Origin: an uncultured Bacteroides sp.
GTDB taxonomy: Bacteria > Bacteroidota > Bacteroidia > Bacteroidales > Bacteroidaceae
NCBI GenBank assembly: GCA_944321465.1
Contig: CALULL010000018.1
Location: 1-64,000 of the forward strand
Direction of reading: 5' to 3'
Length of the DNA stretch: 64,000 nt
Shown here: in pieces, positions 43,414-54,061 of the stretch
How the letters are laid out: each line of letters begins with the position of its first letter
How positions within the stretch are numbered: position 1 is the stretch's first letter
Program-made: the position numbers and the translations under genes
The notes under the pieces: generated by a model
Told to the model about the DNA's origin: nothing
Database searches by the model: none
What the model saw: the letters and a program-made list of their open reading frames with translations, nothing else

Positions 43414-43541
43414 CCCAATCGGTCATTAGAGTTCTAAGGCGATTTCGTTTTGCCGTCAGCAGATTGGCAGGACGAAAGAACTTGGAAAACCGGAGAAAGA
43501 CTATCAAGCACACGACATGGCGGTCTAATGACCGATTTGGG
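43414..43541. ncRNA. Structured inverted repeat after holA
   Basis: CCCAATCGGTCATTAGA (43414-43430) pairs with TCTAATGACCGATTTGGG (43524-43541) with one mismatch, enclosing about 93 bases that contain another stem (GTTC...TTTCG-TTTTGCC with GGCAGGACGAAAGAAC). Begins two bases after the holA stop. No T-run. It could be a structured RNA, a 3' end element or a small transposon-derived palindrome. The arm is similar to 30508-30523. Confidence 0.45.
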
Positions 43542-43624
43542 CTGAACCTACTCCTTGCAGAGATTTCAAACGGAACACAGCATTGACACCTGACGGTCAC
43601 CGACATGTTTCCTACACGAAGCAT

Positions 43625-43656
43625 TGCCGAAATTAAGCGTAAAAGCCTATCTTTGC
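43625..43656 (+). promoter_or_regulatory. Promoter of the Crp/Fnr gene
   Basis: TTG at 43625-43627, 21 bases, TATCTTTG at 43649-43656; ATG at 43703. Confidence 0.75.
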
Positions 43657-43702
43657 ATTTGAAAATGAAGAGTAAAACAAACAGAAACGGAGATCTGACG
43701 AA

Positions 43703-44293
43703 ATGACGAAAGACAAATTGTTAAAGGAAACAGTGCAAAAGGCTATTGACTCACGCTATGCCGAAATGCTTCCCGAGGCACGAGTGCTTATTGAAAACAG
43801 CCTTCTGCGCAAAGAGTATGAAAAAAATTCGGTAATCTTAAAGGAAGGAGAGATCAGCCACAACATTCTCTTTGTGGGCAAAGGCATGTTGCGCCAGTTC
43901 TATTACAAAAACGGCAAGGATATTACCGAGCACTTCTCATACGAGGGCTGCATATTGATCTGCATAGAGAGTACGCTGCGACACGTGCCGACACGCCTGA
44001 TGATAGAAACACTGGAAGATTGCGTTGTCTACCAGCTTTCCTTTGAACACCTTATGCGCCTTACAAAAGAATCATGGGAAATAAACCTCTTTTACCGTAA
44101 AATATTGGAGTATTCGCTCATTGTCTCACAAATAAAAGCCGATTCCTGGCGCTTTGAAACAGCACGCGAACGATACAACACACTGCTCAGGACCCAACCG
44201 GAAGTAATTAAACGTGCACCATTGTCACACATTGCCTCTTACCTGCTTATGACTCCCGAAACACTAAGCCGTGTCCGCGCAGGAGCCTTGTAG
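43703..44293 (+). CDS. Crp/Fnr-family transcriptional regulator
   Basis: 196 residues. Cyclic-nucleotide-binding-type beta barrel at about 35-120 (NSVILKEGEISHNILFVGKG), a dimerisation helix, and a short winged helix-turn-helix at the end (PLSHIASYLLMTPETLSRVR). No iron-sulfur cysteines of the Fnr type. The ligand is unknown. It follows a promoter and is separate from the ATP synthase operon that converges on it. Confidence 0.9.
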   Translation: MTKDKLLKETVQKAIDSRYAEMLPEARVLIENSLLRKEYEKNSVILKEGEISHNILFVGKGMLRQFYYKNGKDITEHFSYEGCILICIESTLRHVPTRLMIETLEDCVVYQLSFEHLMRLTKESWEINLFYRKILEYSLIVSQIKADSWRFETARERYNTLLRTQPEVIKRAPLSHIASYLLMTPETLSRVRAGAL

Positions 44294-44350
44294 CTTCCCC
44301 TGTTGTCGTTTTTTCGCTCGCCAATTTTTCAGAACGGAAAAATCGACACA

Positions 44351-44389
44351 TAAAAATAGCGAGATATTACCGTACCGACAATACCTCGC
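44351..44389 (-). terminator. Terminator of the ATP synthase operon
   Basis: GCGAGATATT (44359-44368) pairs with AATACCTCGC (44380-44389) with one G-T type mismatch; on the minus strand the stem is followed by TATTTTTA. Confidence 0.75.
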
Positions 44390-44421
44390 ATAAAAAGCTT
44401 TCCAAAAAACTTGTGATAGGT

Positions 44422-45315
44422 CTATTTCATGCTACCGCCGATAATATCGAGCAACTCGTTGGTGATAGCCTGCTGACGACTCTTATTGTATTGCTTGGTA
44501 AGATCCTGAATCAAGTCATTGGCATTATCCGTAGCAGTCTGCATTGCCATCGTCCGTGCTGCATGTTCTGAAGCATTAGAATCAAGCAACACCGTGTATA
44601 TCTTCTGGCACAAAACCTTTGGCAACAAATCTATGATTATCTGCTTTGCCGAGGGTTCTATGATGTAGTCGTTGTTATACACACTGCTATTGGCAGACAC
44701 GGCTTTGCTCAAAGCTTCCTTCCGTATCTTTTCCAAATCAATCGGCAAGAACTCCTCCCGGACAAGAACTTGCGACCCCGTAGACTTAAAATGATGATAA
44801 ATCAGTTGTACCGCATCAATCCGCTGCTCTAAGAAATCCTGCATTAATTTCTGTGCCAAAAGACAACTTTCGGCATAGGAAGGCTTGTCGGCCATTGCCT
44901 GATAGCTTTTCTCGAAAGAAAAACCAAGTTTTTTAACAGACTCTTCTATCTTTTTTCCGACAGGATAGAGCACTATATTTTCACGGCCAATAGAACTATA
45001 TTCACTTACTGTTTTCTCCAACAATCGCGCAACATTGGAATTGAAGGCACCACACAAGGAACTATTGGAGGAAAAAGGCACAATGGCCACACGTGTTACA
45101 GGCCTTACCTCTGTAAAAGCAGATTCTATCGCCATGTCTGTACCTAAGAAATTAGTCAGAATACGATTTAACATCTGTTGGTAGGGTAACATGTTTCCAA
45201 TACGGTTTTGCGCCTTATGCAACTTCGCGGATGCAACCATCTTCATCGCAGAAGTGATTTGGCGAGTGCTTTTGACCGAATTGATTCTATTCTTAACCTC
45301 TTTCAGTGAAGCCAT
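44422..45315 (-). CDS. atpG: F1 ATP synthase gamma subunit
   Basis: 297 residues. Central stalk of F1. The N-terminal helix KNRINSVKSTRQITSAMKMV and C-terminal helix TDNANDLIQDLTKQYNKSRQ, then QAITNELLDIIGG, form the coiled-coil rotor. Length and order fit. Last gene of the operon. Confidence 0.95.
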   Translation of the reverse strand: MASLKEVKNRINSVKSTRQITSAMKMVASAKLHKAQNRIGNMLPYQQMLNRILTNFLGTDMAIESAFTEVRPVTRVAIVPFSSNSSLCGAFNSNVARLLEKTVSEYSSIGRENIVLYPVGKKIEESVKKLGFSFEKSYQAMADKPSYAESCLLAQKLMQDFLEQRIDAVQLIYHHFKSTGSQVLVREEFLPIDLEKIRKEALSKAVSANSSVYNNDYIIEPSAKQIIIDLLPKVLCQKIYTVLLDSNASEHAARTMAMQTATDNANDLIQDLTKQYNKSRQQAITNELLDIIGGSMK

Positions 45316-45409
45316 TTTCTATATCTATTAAAGAATTAATATGACGTATCTTCTGAAAAGTGAATATATGAGTAACACCGTCACCCACTTATTCACTTTT
45401 CCTATGATT

Positions 45410-46996
45410 TCATGCAAATTGTTTGGCTACTGTAGCAGCAACATCTTCGAGGATTTTCATCACTTCATCGTTAATCATACCGGCCTTCAATACATCAAGT
45501 ACGTCTGCCCGATGATTTAACTCCAAAGAAGAAAGGAAATGTTCTTCAAACTCTGTTACCTTGTCCAACGGAACATTATGCAACAAGCCATGAGTCCCAC
45601 AATAGAGAATGGCCACCTGCTTCTCTACAGGCATCGGACAATACTGGGGTTGAACCAACAAACGGACGTTCTTTTGTCCCTTGTCAATGGTCAAAGCCGT
45701 CACCGGATCCATATCACCACTGAATTTGGTAAACGCTTCGAGTTCGCGATACTGAGCCTGGTCTATTTTCAAAGTACCTGCCACCTTCTTCATGGCTTTA
45801 ATTTGTGCATTACCACCCACGCGACTTACCGAAATACCGACATCAATGGCAGGCCTGTTGCCCTGATTGAACAGATTGGTATCAAGGAATATCTGTCCAT
45901 CTGTGATAGAAATCACATTGGTCGGAATGTAAGCTGATACGTCACCGGCTTGCGTTTCAATGATAGGAAGTGCAGTCAAACTGCCACCACCCTTCACTTT
46001 CCCTTTCAGGCTATCCGGCAAATCGTTCATTCGACTGGCAACTTCTTCCTGATTAATAATTTTAGCAGCACGCTCCAGCAAACGGGAATGCAAATAGAAT
46101 ATATCACCAGGATAAGCTTCACGCCCTGAAGGACGACGCAAAATCAACGAGACCTCACGATAAGCCACAGCCTGTTTCGACAAATCGTCGTATACAACCA
46201 AAGCATGACGACCTGTATCGCGGAAAAATTCACCAATTGCGGCACCAGCAAAGGGAGCGTAATACTGAACGGCAGCAGGCTCAGCCGCAGTAGCTGAAAC
46301 AACTATTGTATAGTCCATGGCACCATATTGACGCAATGTGTTGACAATAGAAGCTACTGTAGAAGCCTTCTGACCAATTGCTACATAAATACAATACACA
46401 GGATCTCCAGCTTCGTAATTGGAACGCTGGTTGATAATAGTATCTATGGCAATAGCAGTTTTACCCGTTTGACGGTCTCCAATAATAAGCTCACGCTGTC
46501 CACGTCCAATAGGAATCATAGCATCAACAGCTTTTAAACCTGTTTGCAGTGGCTGGTTTACCGGTTGCCTGTATATAACTCCCGGAGCTTTCCGTTCCAA
46601 GGGCATCTCATAAAGTTCTCCGCCTATTGCTCCCTTACCGTCAAGCGGCTCGCCCAAAGGATTGATGACACGTCCCAACATACTTTCGCCTACCATGATG
46701 GAAGCAATACGTTTGGTACGCTTGACTGTGAAGCCTTCTTTAATCTGATCCGTAGGTCCTAACAATACGGCACCAACATTATCCTCCTCCAAGTTCATCA
46801 CAATAGCCATCATGCCATTCTCAAACTCCAGCAACTCGTTAGCTTCAGCATTACGTAAACCATAAATACGAGCAACGCCATCACTGACTTGTAGCACTGT
46901 GCCTATCTCATCTAACTGGATTTGGGTATCAATGCCCTCCAATTGTTTACGGAGCACCTCAGAAACTTCACTTACTTTTATATTTTCTGACAACAT
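45410..46996 (-). CDS. atpA: F1 ATP synthase alpha subunit
   Basis: 528 residues, non-catalytic nucleotide-binding subunit. Walker A GDRQTGKT near residue 170 and the [20 protein letters not shown] region are present. N-terminal beta barrel and C-terminal helical domain of normal length. Between atpH and atpG in the operon. Confidence 0.97.
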   Translation of the reverse strand: MLSENIKVSEVSEVLRKQLEGIDTQIQLDEIGTVLQVSDGVARIYGLRNAEANELLEFENGMMAIVMNLEEDNVGAVLLGPTDQIKEGFTVKRTKRIASIMVGESMLGRVINPLGEPLDGKGAIGGELYEMPLERKAPGVIYRQPVNQPLQTGLKAVDAMIPIGRGQRELIIGDRQTGKTAIAIDTIINQRSNYEAGDPVYCIYVAIGQKASTVASIVNTLRQYGAMDYTIVVSATAAEPAAVQYYAPFAGAAIGEFFRDTGRHALVVYDDLSKQAVAYREVSLILRRPSGREAYPGDIFYLHSRLLERAAKIINQEEVASRMNDLPDSLKGKVKGGGSLTALPIIETQAGDVSAYIPTNVISITDGQIFLDTNLFNQGNRPAIDVGISVSRVGGNAQIKAMKKVAGTLKIDQAQYRELEAFTKFSGDMDPVTALTIDKGQKNVRLLVQPQYCPMPVEKQVAILYCGTHGLLHNVPLDKVTEFEEHFLSSLELNHRADVLDVLKAGMINDEVMKILEDVAATVAKQFA

Positions 46997-47085
46997 GCTT
47001 TTAGTGATTAAATTGGTTAATAGTCAAAACAGGACTTGAAATATCATCGTTCTCAACATCCAGCATTAGTACTAACCAAAGCCTA

Positions 47086-47646
47086 TTAAACTATTCTTTT
47101 ATTCTTATCGATGAACTGTTCCTTTACTCTTCTAAGCTGAGTCGCGATACTGGCATCCAACCGATAATCATTGATATCGAAAACAAACCCTCCTTTGATA
47201 GAAGGTTCTACGACAGTTTGCAGTTCAATACGTGCATGAAGCATCGTTGAAGCACTCTGTTGTATACGCTTCGAGATTTCCTCATTTATAGGAACGGCAG
47301 TGATCAACTTAGCAACCCCTATATGTCTGTACCTTCTATACAATTCCATAAAAGACAAACATATATACTGCAAAAAGCCTTCACGTCTATTTCTCAATAT
47401 CAAAGCAATAAAACGTTCAAACTCCTTACTCACAGCAGTGCTTCCACTCGTTGCCGCATGAATTAGTGAGGACTTTTCTCGTATTGTCAGGATTGGGTTA
47501 TCCAAAGCTCTGCGCAAATCGGGATACGTGCGGAATTTGGTTTCCAAACTCTTAACCTCTTGGTACAAGACATCCTCCATTTTTACTTCCTTGGCATACT
47601 CCATCAGAGCTTTGGCATATCGCATCGAAACAATTCCTATATCCAT
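47086..47646 (-). CDS. atpH: F1 ATP synthase delta subunit
   Basis: 186 residues. Peripheral-stalk subunit linking b to F1. Early MRYAKALMEYAKE, and near the end the conserved VEPSIKGGFVFDINDYRLDA, then a short C-terminal helix. Length fits the family. Confidence 0.93.
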   Translation of the reverse strand: MDIGIVSMRYAKALMEYAKEVKMEDVLYQEVKSLETKFRTYPDLRRALDNPILTIREKSSLIHAATSGSTAVSKEFERFIALILRNRREGFLQYICLSFMELYRRYRHIGVAKLITAVPINEEISKRIQQSASTMLHARIELQTVVEPSIKGGFVFDINDYRLDASIATQLRRVKEQFIDKNKRIV

Positions 47647-47676
47647 CGCTTTTTGTTTTGAAACTTCAACTAAAAG

Positions 47677-48183
47677 TTAATTCTTCTTCGAGGAAGTAAG
47701 AACTTCATCCAACATACGGTCAATCATTCCCATTTGGCTATCTTTACTCTCCAAGTTCTTGCGGAGTATCTTCTCTGCAATATCAACCGAAAGCATGGCA
47801 ACCTGGCGGCGAATATCATGAATGGCCTCTTCTTTTTCCTGCTGTATTTGCTTCCTTACTTCTTCCAATTCTTTCTGTGCTACGGCCTCTGCTTGATGTC
47901 GAGCATCAGCAATAATTTTATCACGCTCTTGAGTAGCTTCCCGCAAAATCCGTCCTTGCTCCTTGTTTGCTGCCGCAATCAAGGCATCTCCTTCTTCTTT
48001 AAGTTTAGCAAGTTGGACATTTGCCTCTTGAGCTACTTTCATAGATTGATCGATATAGCTTTTACGGCTTTCCACCATCTTTGTAATGATGGGGAAGCCG
48101 TATTTTGAGAGCACGACAAAAACTATTCCGAATGAAAGGAACATCCAAAATAGCAGGCCACTATCAGGTAATAGCAATGACAT
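47677..48183 (-). CDS. atpF: F0 ATP synthase b subunit
   Basis: 168 residues from the ATG at 48183 ([20 protein letters not shown]). One N-terminal membrane helix followed by a long charged coiled coil that forms the stator. An in-frame earlier start at 48267 would overlap atpE and is less likely. Confidence 0.94.
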   Translation of the reverse strand: MSLLLPDSGLLFWMFLSFGIVFVVLSKYGFPIITKMVESRKSYIDQSMKVAQEANVQLAKLKEEGDALIAAANKEQGRILREATQERDKIIADARHQAEAVAQKELEEVRKQIQQEKEEAIHDIRRQVAMLSVDIAEKILRKNLESKDSQMGMIDRMLDEVLTSSKKN

Positions 48184-48242
48184 AATTACTGTTTTTTTTG
48201 ATTGTTGACTCTTTGTCTTCTCTCGATAACAATTCCTTATTC

Positions 48243-48500
48243 TTAAAGGAAGAATACCAAAAGACAAACAACCACAGCCAGCAGAGCTACACCTTCAATC
48301 AGAGCCGCAGCAATAATCATGTTCATGCGGATGTCGCCAGAAGCTTCGGGCTGACGACCAATTGCTTCCATTGCTGATCCGCCAATTCTACCGATACCCA
48401 GTCCTGCACCCATAACAGCCAAAGCAGCACCGATTGCTGCACCTAATTTGCTTACACCAACCCCTGCCGCAGCAGCTTGTAATAAAATAGATAATAACAT
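48243..48500 (-). CDS. atpE: F0 ATP synthase c subunit
   Basis: 85 residues, two membrane helices with the [20 protein letters not shown] loop region. The ion-binding glutamate lies in helix two ([13 protein letters not shown]). Helix one lacks the extra polar Gln typical of sodium-binding rings, so proton use is more likely. Confidence 0.95.
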   Translation of the reverse strand: MLLSILLQAAAAGVGVSKLGAAIGAALAVMGAGLGIGRIGGSAMEAIGRQPEASGDIRMNMIIAAALIEGVALLAVVVCLLVFFL

Positions 48501-48556
48501 AGTCTTTAAGTTTTTAATTGTTTTTAGTTTATTCTTTATCTCTTTCTAATTCTCGA

Positions 48557-49714
48557 TTATTCTTTTACGCCAACTTCAGTCTGATGTCCGTGTTCTTCTA
48601 TTTGAGCCAACCCGATGAAAACAGCAGACAGCATTGTAAATACATAAGCTTGGATAAAAGCAACCAGCAACTCCAGCGCATTCATAAATATGTTGAACGC
48701 TACAGAAGCAACCGTAAGCGTACCATTAAGCAACGGCCCCATGCTTGCCGATATAAATATCAGACACGTCAAAACCAACATGGCCATGTGTCCAGCCAAC
48801 ATGTTGGCGAAAAGACGTATCATAAGGGCAAAAGGCTTTGTAAATACACCAAAGAACTCTATCAACGGCATCATTGGTATTGGCACTTTTAACCACCACG
48901 GCACATCCGGCCAAAAGATATCTTTCCAATAGGCTTTCGTACCAAAAATATTAACCGCTAAGAAAGTACAAATAGCAAGAACCATCGTAATAGCTATATT
49001 TCCTGTTACATTTGCACCGCCCGGAAAGAACGGAACCAATCCCATCAAGTTATTTATAAAAATGAAGAAGAATGCCGTCAGCAAGTACGGAGCAAATTTA
49101 CGATATTTCGGGCCTATGCAACTCTTGATGATGTCATCATTCACCATCATGATAAACATCTCCATAAAGCCGACAAAGCCTTTCGGAGCAGGGCTCTCCA
49201 ATGGTTTCTTCCTGTACCAACGTGCCACGCCCAAGATTACCAAAAGCAATATAAAGCTATTGATAAGCAAAGCAAAAGACACCTTAGTTATGGAAAAATC
49301 CCACGGACGAACTTCATTACCCTCTGCGTCGTACTCCACAAGTTTTCCCTCATATCGGCTACCCGCCGGAGCGATAGTCAAGCCCTCATAACTTCCTTCA
49401 TTTTCTTCCAGTCGAGACGACATGAAGAAATGCCATCCGCTTATCTCACTATAGACAATAACTGGCAATGGTATTGTGACATGTACATCTCCCCACGTAG
49501 TTATATGCCACTCGTAAGAGTCTCCGATGTGTCCGAATACTATACCTTTTACATCGACGGGATTTTCTCCACCCTGGCTTTCGGCTTCCTCCGAAATTGC
49601 CGTCGCCGGTATTTCTTGGGCATTTGCAACTTGCCCTGCCGCAAACGCCTGCACCCGTACCGACAATACAAACGCAGAAAGCACTACTACCAATATTGCG
49701 TATATTCGTTTCAT
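48557..49714 (-). CDS. atpB: F0 ATP synthase a subunit
   Basis: 385 residues, longer than enterobacterial AtpB because of a signal-peptide-like start and an N-terminal periplasmic domain of about 145 residues, as is common in Bacteroidetes. The conserved arginine of the ion channel is in FALMIRLFANMLAGHMA. About six membrane helices follow. Confidence 0.94.
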   Translation of the reverse strand: MKRIYAILVVVLSAFVLSVRVQAFAAGQVANAQEIPATAISEEAESQGGENPVDVKGIVFGHIGDSYEWHITTWGDVHVTIPLPVIVYSEISGWHFFMSSRLEENEGSYEGLTIAPAGSRYEGKLVEYDAEGNEVRPWDFSITKVSFALLINSFILLLVILGVARWYRKKPLESPAPKGFVGFMEMFIMMVNDDIIKSCIGPKYRKFAPYLLTAFFFIFINNLMGLVPFFPGGANVTGNIAITMVLAICTFLAVNIFGTKAYWKDIFWPDVPWWLKVPIPMMPLIEFFGVFTKPFALMIRLFANMLAGHMAMLVLTCLIFISASMGPLLNGTLTVASVAFNIFMNALELLVAFIQAYVFTMLSAVFIGLAQIEEHGHQTEVGVKE

Positions 49715-49715
49715 T

Positions 49716-50117
49716 TCATTTCTTCTTTTTCAATTTCAGTTCAGACGTAAAGAAAAACCACGAATCATAAACTAAATAAATCAGATAATTGACAACGAAA
49801 GCCAGCACAAAGGGCAAAATGCCATCCCGCAGTATCACACAGTATATCACAATAAACAGTACAGAAAGCAACATCCGCACCACTTTGACTAACAGATACG
49901 CCTGCAATACTCTGTTTGGTGAAAACGAGCGACATTTTTCAACCAATCCGATAGTTATCCACCCTACCAAGAAGAAGAATAGAGATATAACCGGATATAT
50001 CGAGAAATACTGTTGCGGAGCAAAGGCATGATAGAGGAAAGCCCCAATGCCACCCACAATCAGCGTCAGGAATGCCGATTGCAACAAATAGTTCCGTTTG
50101 GTTATACTAATGCCCAT
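49716..50117 (-). CDS. AtpI-like small membrane protein
   Basis: 133 residues with four hydrophobic spans (about 12-30, 38-58, 75-95 and 97-117) and a lysine-rich end. It lies between atpC and atpB, the place of AtpI/AtpR-like assembly factors of the c-ring. Sequence similarity to AtpI is too weak to be certain. Confidence 0.7.
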   Translation of the reverse strand: MGISITKRNYLLQSAFLTLIVGGIGAFLYHAFAPQQYFSIYPVISLFFFLVGWITIGLVEKCRSFSPNRVLQAYLLVKVVRMLLSVLFIVIYCVILRDGILPFVLAFVVNYLIYLVYDSWFFFTSELKLKKKK

Positions 50118-50124
50118 TCTTTGA

Positions 50125-50373
50125 CTAATCTATGCACACAGACACATTACCATTACTCATCTCGACAAAACCACCTTGGACTTCCAGTTCACATTCCTCT
50201 CCATCCTTGGTTACATACGACAAGTGCCCCGGCTTTAGTGAAGAGACAATCGGTGCATGTTGCGGAAGAATGGTAAACGACCCCATAGTTCCCGGCAACG
50301 TAACACTCGTCACAAGCCCATCGAAATATGTCTGTTCGGGTGAGACTATTTTCAAAGATAAACCTTTCGCCAT
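50125..50373 (-). CDS. atpC: F1 ATP synthase epsilon subunit, short form
   Basis: 82 residues: only the N-terminal beta sandwich (LKIVSPEQTYFDGLVTSVTL, LPQHAPIVSSLKPG) is present. The C-terminal two-helix inhibitory domain found in E. coli epsilon is absent, as is often seen in Bacteroidetes. The enzyme is therefore unlikely to be inhibited by that domain. Confidence 0.9.
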   Translation of the reverse strand: MAKGLSLKIVSPEQTYFDGLVTSVTLPGTMGSFTILPQHAPIVSSLKPGHLSYVTKDGEECELEVQGGFVEMSNGNVSVCID

Positions 50374-50388
50374 ATATCTTATCTTTCT

Positions 50389-51954
<1,566 letters not shown>

Positions 51955-51978
51955 TCAAGTTCCTTCTAAATGCCTCAC

Positions 51979-51986
51979 AAAGGTAT
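51979..51986 (-). promoter_or_regulatory. -7 box of the ATP synthase operon
   Basis: CAAAGGTA is TACCTTTG on the minus strand, about 60 bases before atpD. No TTG at the best distance is seen. Confidence 0.5.
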
Positions 51987-52164
51987 AAACAAAAGCCAGA
52001 TATTGTACCGGCAAACACTTTTTTTTTCTAAAAAACACGTTTTTGAACGCTTTCTTTGCCCAACGCGTCAGCCACGGCAACCTATTTTAACTTTTACCTA
52101 TGAGCTGCCGGGGGCTTTCCTTGCGCAAGGCACAGCCTCGTGCTTTCTCTAAGAGGACACCCAC

Positions 52165-52204
52165 AAAAAAAGCACCCCGGCATTCCATATCCTGCCGGGG
52201 TGCC
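52165..52204 (-). terminator. Terminator of the phosphohexomutase gene
   Basis: GCACCCCGGCA and TGCCGGGGTGC form an 11-bp stem with a 10-base loop, and on the minus strand a T-run (TTTTTTT) follows. 51987-52164 holds nothing else recognised. Confidence 0.9.
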
Positions 52205-52240
52205 ACCGTTTGTTTCTATTGCATTTCCGGTTTTAGCCTA

Positions 52241-53983
52241 TCAGATGCCCAAAGAAGCACGGATAGCGGCAATTTTGCCTTCCGCTTCCTTAGTAGCATT
52301 GCCGATGCATTTAGGGCAGTTCATGGCACCCTTCACCTCAATGTAGAATTTTATCTTAGGCTCTGTTCCTGACGGGCGGACCGATATTTTCGAGTCGTCT
52401 TCCGTGAAATACTGCAATACGTTAGAAGCTTCGGGCATAATCATGTCCGTGGCTTTGCCTTCTGCGTCAAACTGCTTCAGCGACTTGTAGTCCTTGATGC
52501 AAACGACCTTCGAACCTCCAATCTCCTTGGGCGGATTGGCACGGAAGTTTTCCATCATGGCCTTTATCTCGTCGGCACCGCTCTTGCCCGGCTTCACCAC
52601 GTTAACCGTCGTCTCCTTCGAGAAGCCATACTCCACGTAGATTTCCATAAGCACGTCGTACAGCGTTTTGCCCTGGTCCTTAGCCCAAGCGCAAATCTCG
52701 GCCAAGAGCGAACATGCCGACACGGCATCCTTGTCGCGCACGAAGTCCTCGGCCAAGAAGCCATAGCTTTCTTCACCGCCGCCGATGTACTGCTGCTTGC
52801 CCTCGCGCAGGCGTATCTCGCGGGCAATCCACTTAAAGCCGGTATAGCAGTCGAGCATCTCGATATGGTTCTTGTCCGCAATGCGCTTGATAAGTTCTGT
52901 CGTCACAATTGTCTTGACAATAAACTCGTTGCCCTTCATCTTTCCCAGAGCAATGCGGTTCTTGATGATGTAGTAGAGGAACAACAGGCACGTCTGGTTG
53001 CCATTGATGAGCACCCACTCGCCCTTGTCGTCCTTACAGGCCATACCTACACGGTCGGCATCGGGGTCGCTGGCCATTACGATGTCGGCATCCAGTTCCT
53101 TGGCCAGCTTTATTGCCAAGGTCAGTGCTTCGGCATTCTCAGGATTGGGCGAAACGACCGTCGGGAAGTTGCCGTCCTTCACCATCTGCTCGGGCACACA
53201 GTGCACGTTCTCAAAGCCCCACTTCTTCAGTGATGCGGGTATCAGTGTACGCCCTGCGCCATGCAACGGCGTGTAGACGATGCAAAGGTCCTTCTGCCGC
53301 TTGATGACTTCCGGGTCTATGGAGATGCCGTGTATCTTCTCCAGATAGACGTTATCCACATCCTCGCCGACAATCTGAATCAGTTCCTTGCGGCCGTCAA
53401 ACTTGATGTCGGGCACACGCACCTTGTTCACCTCTTCGATAATGCCTTTGTCGTGCGGAGCCAATACCTGCGCCCCGTCTTCCCAATAGGCTTTGTAGCC
53501 GTTGTACTCGCGCGGATTGTGGCTGGCCGTGATGTTGATTCCGCTTTGACAGCCCAGGTGCCGGATGGCGAACGAAACCTCGGGTGTCGGTCTCAGGTCG
53601 TCAAACAGATAGACCTTGATGCCGTTTGCCGAGAATATATTGGCCGAAATCTCGGCAAACTTACGGCTGTTGTTGCGGCAGTCGTGTCCGACAACGACCG
53701 AAATCTGCCCCTTCCCTGCAAAGTTCTTGTTCAGGTAGTTGGCCAATCCCTGAGTGGCCGCACCTACCGTATAAATGTTCATACGGTTCGTTCCGGCCCC
53801 CATGATGCCACGCAGACCGCCCGTGCCGAACTCCAAGTCCTGATAAAAGCTGTCTATCAACTCCGTCTTGTCCGGGTTGTCCAGCATGCGTTTCACCTCA
53901 GCTTGGGTCTCAGCATCATAGGCCGGGGTAAGCCACTGCTGGGCTTTCTCGGTCACCAGTTTTATCAAATCCTGATTTTCCAT
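52241..53983 (-). CDS. Phosphoglucomutase/phosphomannomutase family
   Basis: 580 residues. Interconverts hexose 1- and 6-phosphates. Catalytic serine in GINITASHNPREYNGYK, metal site in SDPDADRVG, sugar loop GGGEESYGF and the phosphate-binding end SVRPSGTEPKIKFY. The length of about 580 is that of the PGM2-type bacterial mutases, which can also act on pentose phosphates. The exact substrate is open. Monocistronic with its own terminator. Confidence 0.92.
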   Translation of the reverse strand: MENQDLIKLVTEKAQQWLTPAYDAETQAEVKRMLDNPDKTELIDSFYQDLEFGTGGLRGIMGAGTNRMNIYTVGAATQGLANYLNKNFAGKGQISVVVGHDCRNNSRKFAEISANIFSANGIKVYLFDDLRPTPEVSFAIRHLGCQSGINITASHNPREYNGYKAYWEDGAQVLAPHDKGIIEEVNKVRVPDIKFDGRKELIQIVGEDVDNVYLEKIHGISIDPEVIKRQKDLCIVYTPLHGAGRTLIPASLKKWGFENVHCVPEQMVKDGNFPTVVSPNPENAEALTLAIKLAKELDADIVMASDPDADRVGMACKDDKGEWVLINGNQTCLLFLYYIIKNRIALGKMKGNEFIVKTIVTTELIKRIADKNHIEMLDCYTGFKWIAREIRLREGKQQYIGGGEESYGFLAEDFVRDKDAVSACSLLAEICAWAKDQGKTLYDVLMEIYVEYGFSKETTVNVVKPGKSGADEIKAMMENFRANPPKEIGGSKVVCIKDYKSLKQFDAEGKATDMIMPEASNVLQYFTEDDSKISVRPSGTEPKIKFYIEVKGAMNCPKCIGNATKEAEGKIAAIRASLGI

Positions 53984-54061
53984 AAGATAATTTATTTATA
54001 AGGTTAATATATTTCCTCTCATTTGCCCACAAAGATAAACGAGAAAGCATAAAGCAACAAA

